DNA from: Lepeophtheirus salmonis | Taxonomy: Eukaryota; Arthropoda; Copepoda; Siphonostomatoida; Caligidae | DNA length: 64,000 nt | Reading direction: 5' to 3' | Assembly: GCF_016086655.4 (NCBI RefSeq) | Contig: NC_052141.2 | Location: forward strand, 12,028,001-12,092,000 | In this document: positions 60,297 to 64,000 of the stretch, piece by piece | Layout of the letters: each line of letters begins with the position of its first letter | Numbering within the stretch: the stretch's first letter is position 1 | Program-made: the position numbers and the translations under genes | The notes under the pieces: generated by a model | Told to the model about the DNA's origin: nothing | Databases searched by the model: none | Seen by the model: only the letters and a program-made list of their open reading frames with translations

Positions 60297-60999
60297 AAAG
60301 AGCATTCCAAAAGAATAATGAATTCGACTTAAATTTAGAGTAAGAACTTACTCAGTTTCAACATTTAAACTGTCTTAAATTTAAGCTGGGTCTCTTCAAA
60401 GGGGCCTATATTTTATTTATTAATGCGTTACGTTGTACAATTGTTTTTTTATAAAAAGTTATAAAAATATTTGTGTTTGAATTTGTTTTTTTATTTATTT
60501 TACTTTTCAAAATTTTGAGTATTGTTCTATTGGTATCGAAATAAATTAGTCGTGATATTTTTGTTTAATCTTTTTAGTTGAAACAGTATCAAAGAGTACT
60601 GAAATACCCATAAAAGCTTTGATCGTGACAACAGTATTATAAATACAAATGTATTTCTATGCCACGCAGGGGCGTGACAAGGATTTTTGTGTGTTCATTT
60701 ATTATAGAATGTTTTTATTTTTTTTATAAGTTCCAAATTTGAGAAATATAATTTTAGATAAGTTAAAAGTTTAACAAATTTTTAGAGCTTAGATTTATGA
60801 GAGGATATAAAATGTACAAATAAGTTTTTTGTAAGAAAGGTATAGTTTGAATACAGAAAAAAATGTTACATCCAAAATCTAGACAAAAGCCAAAACGATT
60901 GTCGAGAAACTTTTTCTTTTCGACAAATTTGACTAAAAACTTTACCAGGCTCGAGCGACCTGTACTGGTTCTGTCTTTGCATTTTGAATTTACAATCTC

Positions 61000-61345
61000 T
61001 GGACGGATGGAATAACCAAAGGAAGAAATACCACCTTCCAACAAGACAGTGCACCAGCCCAAATAAATCAAAAGTGCAGAATGTCCTCACTTTTGAAGCC
61101 CAGTTTTTTGTCCTCCAAATAGTCCGTACTTTAAGCCATGCAATGTCTATTTCTTGGAGAGAATCGAGGTTGAGACCTGTGCCAGTTATTCTTTATTCGT
61201 GGAGGCCCTGAAGAAGTCTATTACCGGTACAAAGGCAATGCTGGATCTACACGAGGTCGCCCGGCCTGCCAAATCTTTCACCGCCGTGTGTCCAAGGTTA
61301 TCAAAAGAGATTGATTTCATTATGATTCATTCGTTTGCAGAAAAC
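61000..61345 (+). pseudogene. Transposase relic, catalytic C-terminal half
   Basis: Frames read TFQQDSAPAQINQK (second Asp block), FCPPNSPYFKPCNVYFLERI (third Asp block, with the Asp residues replaced by Tyr and Asn), EALKKSITGTKAMLDLHEVA and RPAKSFTAVCPRLSKEIDF. The family is maT/mariner-type. Only the distal half is present. Confidence 0.65.
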
Positions 61346-62094
61346 TGCCCTCGGGAAGATTGTCAGTTAAGAAAATTGCCCGTATTTTTAAAAAAATTGC
61401 TATTTTTTAAATTCAATTCAATCTTCTAAGAAATGGATCAAGAGGACTGATAAAGAGGGGCTGGAGGAATGCATATCTTAGGACCTCTTAAAATATCATT
61501 GAATACCCTCCACCCTTGGATTTGCCTGGGAGTACAGTGGGATTGTTAAAAACCAGTATTATATACATCCAAGGAATCCCTCTGATATCAAACAATAGTT
61601 CTAAGCCCTCGGCTTGCGAGGGGTACTTGAGGGTACCCCTGGATCCTTAAAAATCACTACCAAAATTTCACATACATCCAAGGAACCCTTGTAATACCCA
61701 AACAGTTTGCTAATTTTTTTTTTTTATAATCTTATAGGCCTTGTTAGGTCAATGCATATATTACTTCAACAAGCACATATTTTGACATTTTTTTAACCTT
61801 CCTTCATGGCATATGCAATATAATCATTATGCATTTTTTTTTTTTAAGATTAAAATTGTAAGGCCCTTTCGTGGAGTATTCTATATTTTTGAGAGCTCAT
61901 AAATGGTTCTGGCATTAGCTCATTACCTGTCCTTTTATCCCCTTGTTACCAATCCTCTGGATCCATTTCTCTTGATTAGATTGGATTAAATTTAAAAAAT
62001 AGCAATTGGAGGATGTAAGAAACAAACATGTTTAATATTTGTCATATATAATATTAAGTAAATGTATCATTTGTTATTATTCATCATGAAGTTT

Positions 62095-62185
62095 GAACAA
62101 AATGTCCGTCAATTTTCTCCAGGGCAATCTTCCACGGACCATTTTCCCCAAGGAAGCTTTCATTTTAGCGAACAATTAAATGCAG
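62095..62185 (+). repeat. Short degenerate minisatellite
   Basis: Variants of a unit near 'TCNNGGNCAATTTTCTCCA' recur (GTCAATTTTCTCC, GGGCAATCTTCC, GGACCATTTTCCCC). A similar run in inverse orientation lies at 61335-61395. Confidence 0.4.
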
Positions 62186-62344
62186 CTTTTAAATAATAAA
62201 AAAATAATGCGCCTATCCCATTTGGTTCGTTCGTTATAAGCCTTTCAAGATTTTCCCTATTTATTTGGACCACCATGATGGAAATGTATAGTAAAAACTT
62301 ATTTTTATACGTTTTAGGTATCATTCATTATTTTCTGCATTTTA

Positions 62345-62505
62345 TATTAGTCAATCCTAGCTAGTAGTGAAGAACAAGAATAAAAATAGCAAGGACTGTA
62401 GAACTGAAAGACAGACGTTTCGGACCGATAAAGGAAAAAGGACTGAAAGGGGCGGGGAGACTGATTAGGAAATCAATCTTAGGACTGATCAAACATAAAT
62501 AGTAG
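62345..62505 (+). repeat. Interspersed repeat R2, diverged copy
   Basis: It contains AGCAAGGACTG, TTCGGACCGATAAAGG and CTTAGGACTGATC. Confidence 0.4.
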
Positions 62506-63189
62506 GTACTTGTAAATTACTGATACACCTTAAAAATAATATTAAAATAATACTTGCTTAATAAATATTTAAATGACCTTGGTTATGATGAAATGTGAAA
62601 ATACATTCTCAACGTAAAGTGTATATCACAAAAAAATTATGCATGCTACAAAGTATTTTCCCTGAAGATTCATGTGGCTATTCCAAGATTAATTATGCAC
62701 ATATGTTTTATATACTACTCTCTAACTTGGGACCTTGTCTAGATTATTTTTTGACAAATTTTTTAAGTGACCTTTTTATGGCATGTATTTGAAGTAATTA
62801 TTTCTCCTAATTTCAGTGACTCCAAAATGTTTTATATTTATTTTTCTTAGTGTTTATAATTTGAGATTCTATGATCGTTTGAAAATTGTTTGGATAGGGG
62901 AATTTTATTATACAAGCCGATCCATTTATCGAAAGGAGGGATACTGGAGTGAGCTCTTGCTTGTCTAAGGAAATATTTAATTGTTCATATATATATATTT
63001 AATTCGTTGTATTGACTAAATATTTCACTTTAAATTCGTTTAATAAACTAAATCTTCACTTTTTGTTTGGTTTTAACCAATTTCAGAAAAATATAGCGCA
63101 ATCATATTAAATCGACAGCACCCTTTAATAGAGGGGTGGTCAAACTAAATCTGGAAAGATTGATGGATCCCCAGCCCTTCTGACTTCTT

Positions 63190-64000
63190 AAACCAAGCGG
63201 TCCTTGGAAATCTGAACACTTAGTAATTTAAGAACATTTAATGAAAGGTGAGTGATTGAAATTAGTTCATATTTCGATATATTAAAGCATAAACAATTAG
63301 TTATTGAAGTTAACAAACTTGAGCTCTCTAGTTTACGTACAATTCGAGAAAATGACACTTGAAAGTAATTGACGAATTTTTATTCGCTCACTCCAAACAG
63401 TTGGGTGTCTCCAAGAATAATTTTGTATCTACACTCATCCCACAAATTTGAATACTAAGAATCTATAATTGACTCAAATGTGTGAATGAAATGTTGGCCT
63501 GTATGTTGTATACGTATACGATGTTAAAAAAAATTATGCTGACGCAGTAAATTTGTCTACATGCATAAATAACAAGTACTTATTTTGTGTACGTAAGAAG
63601 AACAAGAAATAAAAACCTATCTAAAAAACTTTGCATGACAAAAAGCTACAATTTGATGTTTGTTATGTCTTGTGCGATCAAAAACGTCCCAGCAACAAAA
63701 AAAAACGGCAGAGATCGATCTTCAACAAGAAGATCTTCACAGTGGACGCCGTTCTAAATGATCACTTTTTGACTGAATCTAGAACTCAGGTCGTGGGAAC
63801 TTTCAGGACCAAAAATCCAGCTCAGGTCATGGTTGTCGCAGCAAGATGCCTACCTACGCCAAGGAGAAAGTTAACACAGGCGTCTACTGTAAGGTCCTCA
63901 CGTACCCCGTCTTGCCATGATTGAAGAGCACGTTTCCTAGGGACAACTATATGTTTACCTAAGACAGCGCCCCCCACACACGTCCAAGAAGATGTAAATT
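63190..64000 (+). pseudogene. maT-type element, 5' part and catalytic domain, cut by the window end
   Basis: The left end (GGAAATCTGAACACTTAG) and first 230 bp align with the 8470-9049 element. From 63631 frames read KIFTVDAVLNDHFLTESRTQ (first Asp region), RTKNPAQVMV, EKVNTGVYCKVLTYPVLP and NYMFT-stop-DSAPH (second Asp block). A frameshift near 63850 and stops break it. The third Asp block lies beyond the window. Whether both parts belong to one insertion is likely but not proved. Confidence 0.65.

Larger units (their letters stand above)
61440..63180. other. Non-coding stretch with repeats
   Basis: It holds an R2 copy and a degenerate minisatellite. Otherwise nothing recognisable. Confidence 0.45.

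Overview
The window looks like a piece of a large, AT-rich, transposon-crowded invertebrate nuclear genome. There are no bacterial operons or ribosome binding sites. Coding segments are split by GT...AG introns, poly(A) signals are present, and most recognisable coding sequence is decayed Tc1/mariner transposase with some LINE sequence. The style of the relics and the host protein suggest an arthropod. A parasitic copepod (sea louse type) is my guess from memory of similar transposases, not something the sequence proves.

One well-supported host gene is present on the + strand, in four exons: 41145-41309, 42305-42420, 42493-42604 and 59218-60132. The reading frame is continuous across three GT/AG introns and encodes 435 residues. 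In order these are a signal peptide, a complete C1q domain split over all four exons, a Pro/Ser-rich linker, a second cysteine-ended domain, and a His-rich tail. Intron 3 is 16.6 kb and has collected transposons. The flank and start of exon 1 (about 40596-41150) have a diverged second copy at about 30477-30815, whose reading frame stops after five codons.

Layout. 1-18000: AT-rich DNA with mariner/maT relics at 2.5, 7.0, 8.5, 9.4-10.6, 12.4-13.8 and 14.9 kb. 18-28 kb: a 530-bp deletion derivative, a LINE with an inverted partial copy at its 5' side, a THAP zinc-finger scrap, an unrecognised coding-like relic, a 541-bp element that keeps only an intact transposase DNA-binding domain, and a 684-bp derivative. 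30-34 kb: the duplicated promoter/exon 1 fragment, an orphan exon-like segment, and a minus-strand LINE with reverse transcriptase and RNase H. 34-40 kb: very AT-rich DNA with minisatellites and an unrecognised, possibly spliced, minus-strand coding relic. 41-60 kb: the C1q gene. 60-64 kb: more maT relics, one running off the window end.

The sequence between genes and elements is stitched from several short interspersed repeat families that I could align by eye but not classify. The mobile elements show repeated lesions (frameshifts, stops, lost catalytic Asp). The only uninterrupted transposase-derived ORF of note is the DNA-binding-domain-only one at 26404-26745.
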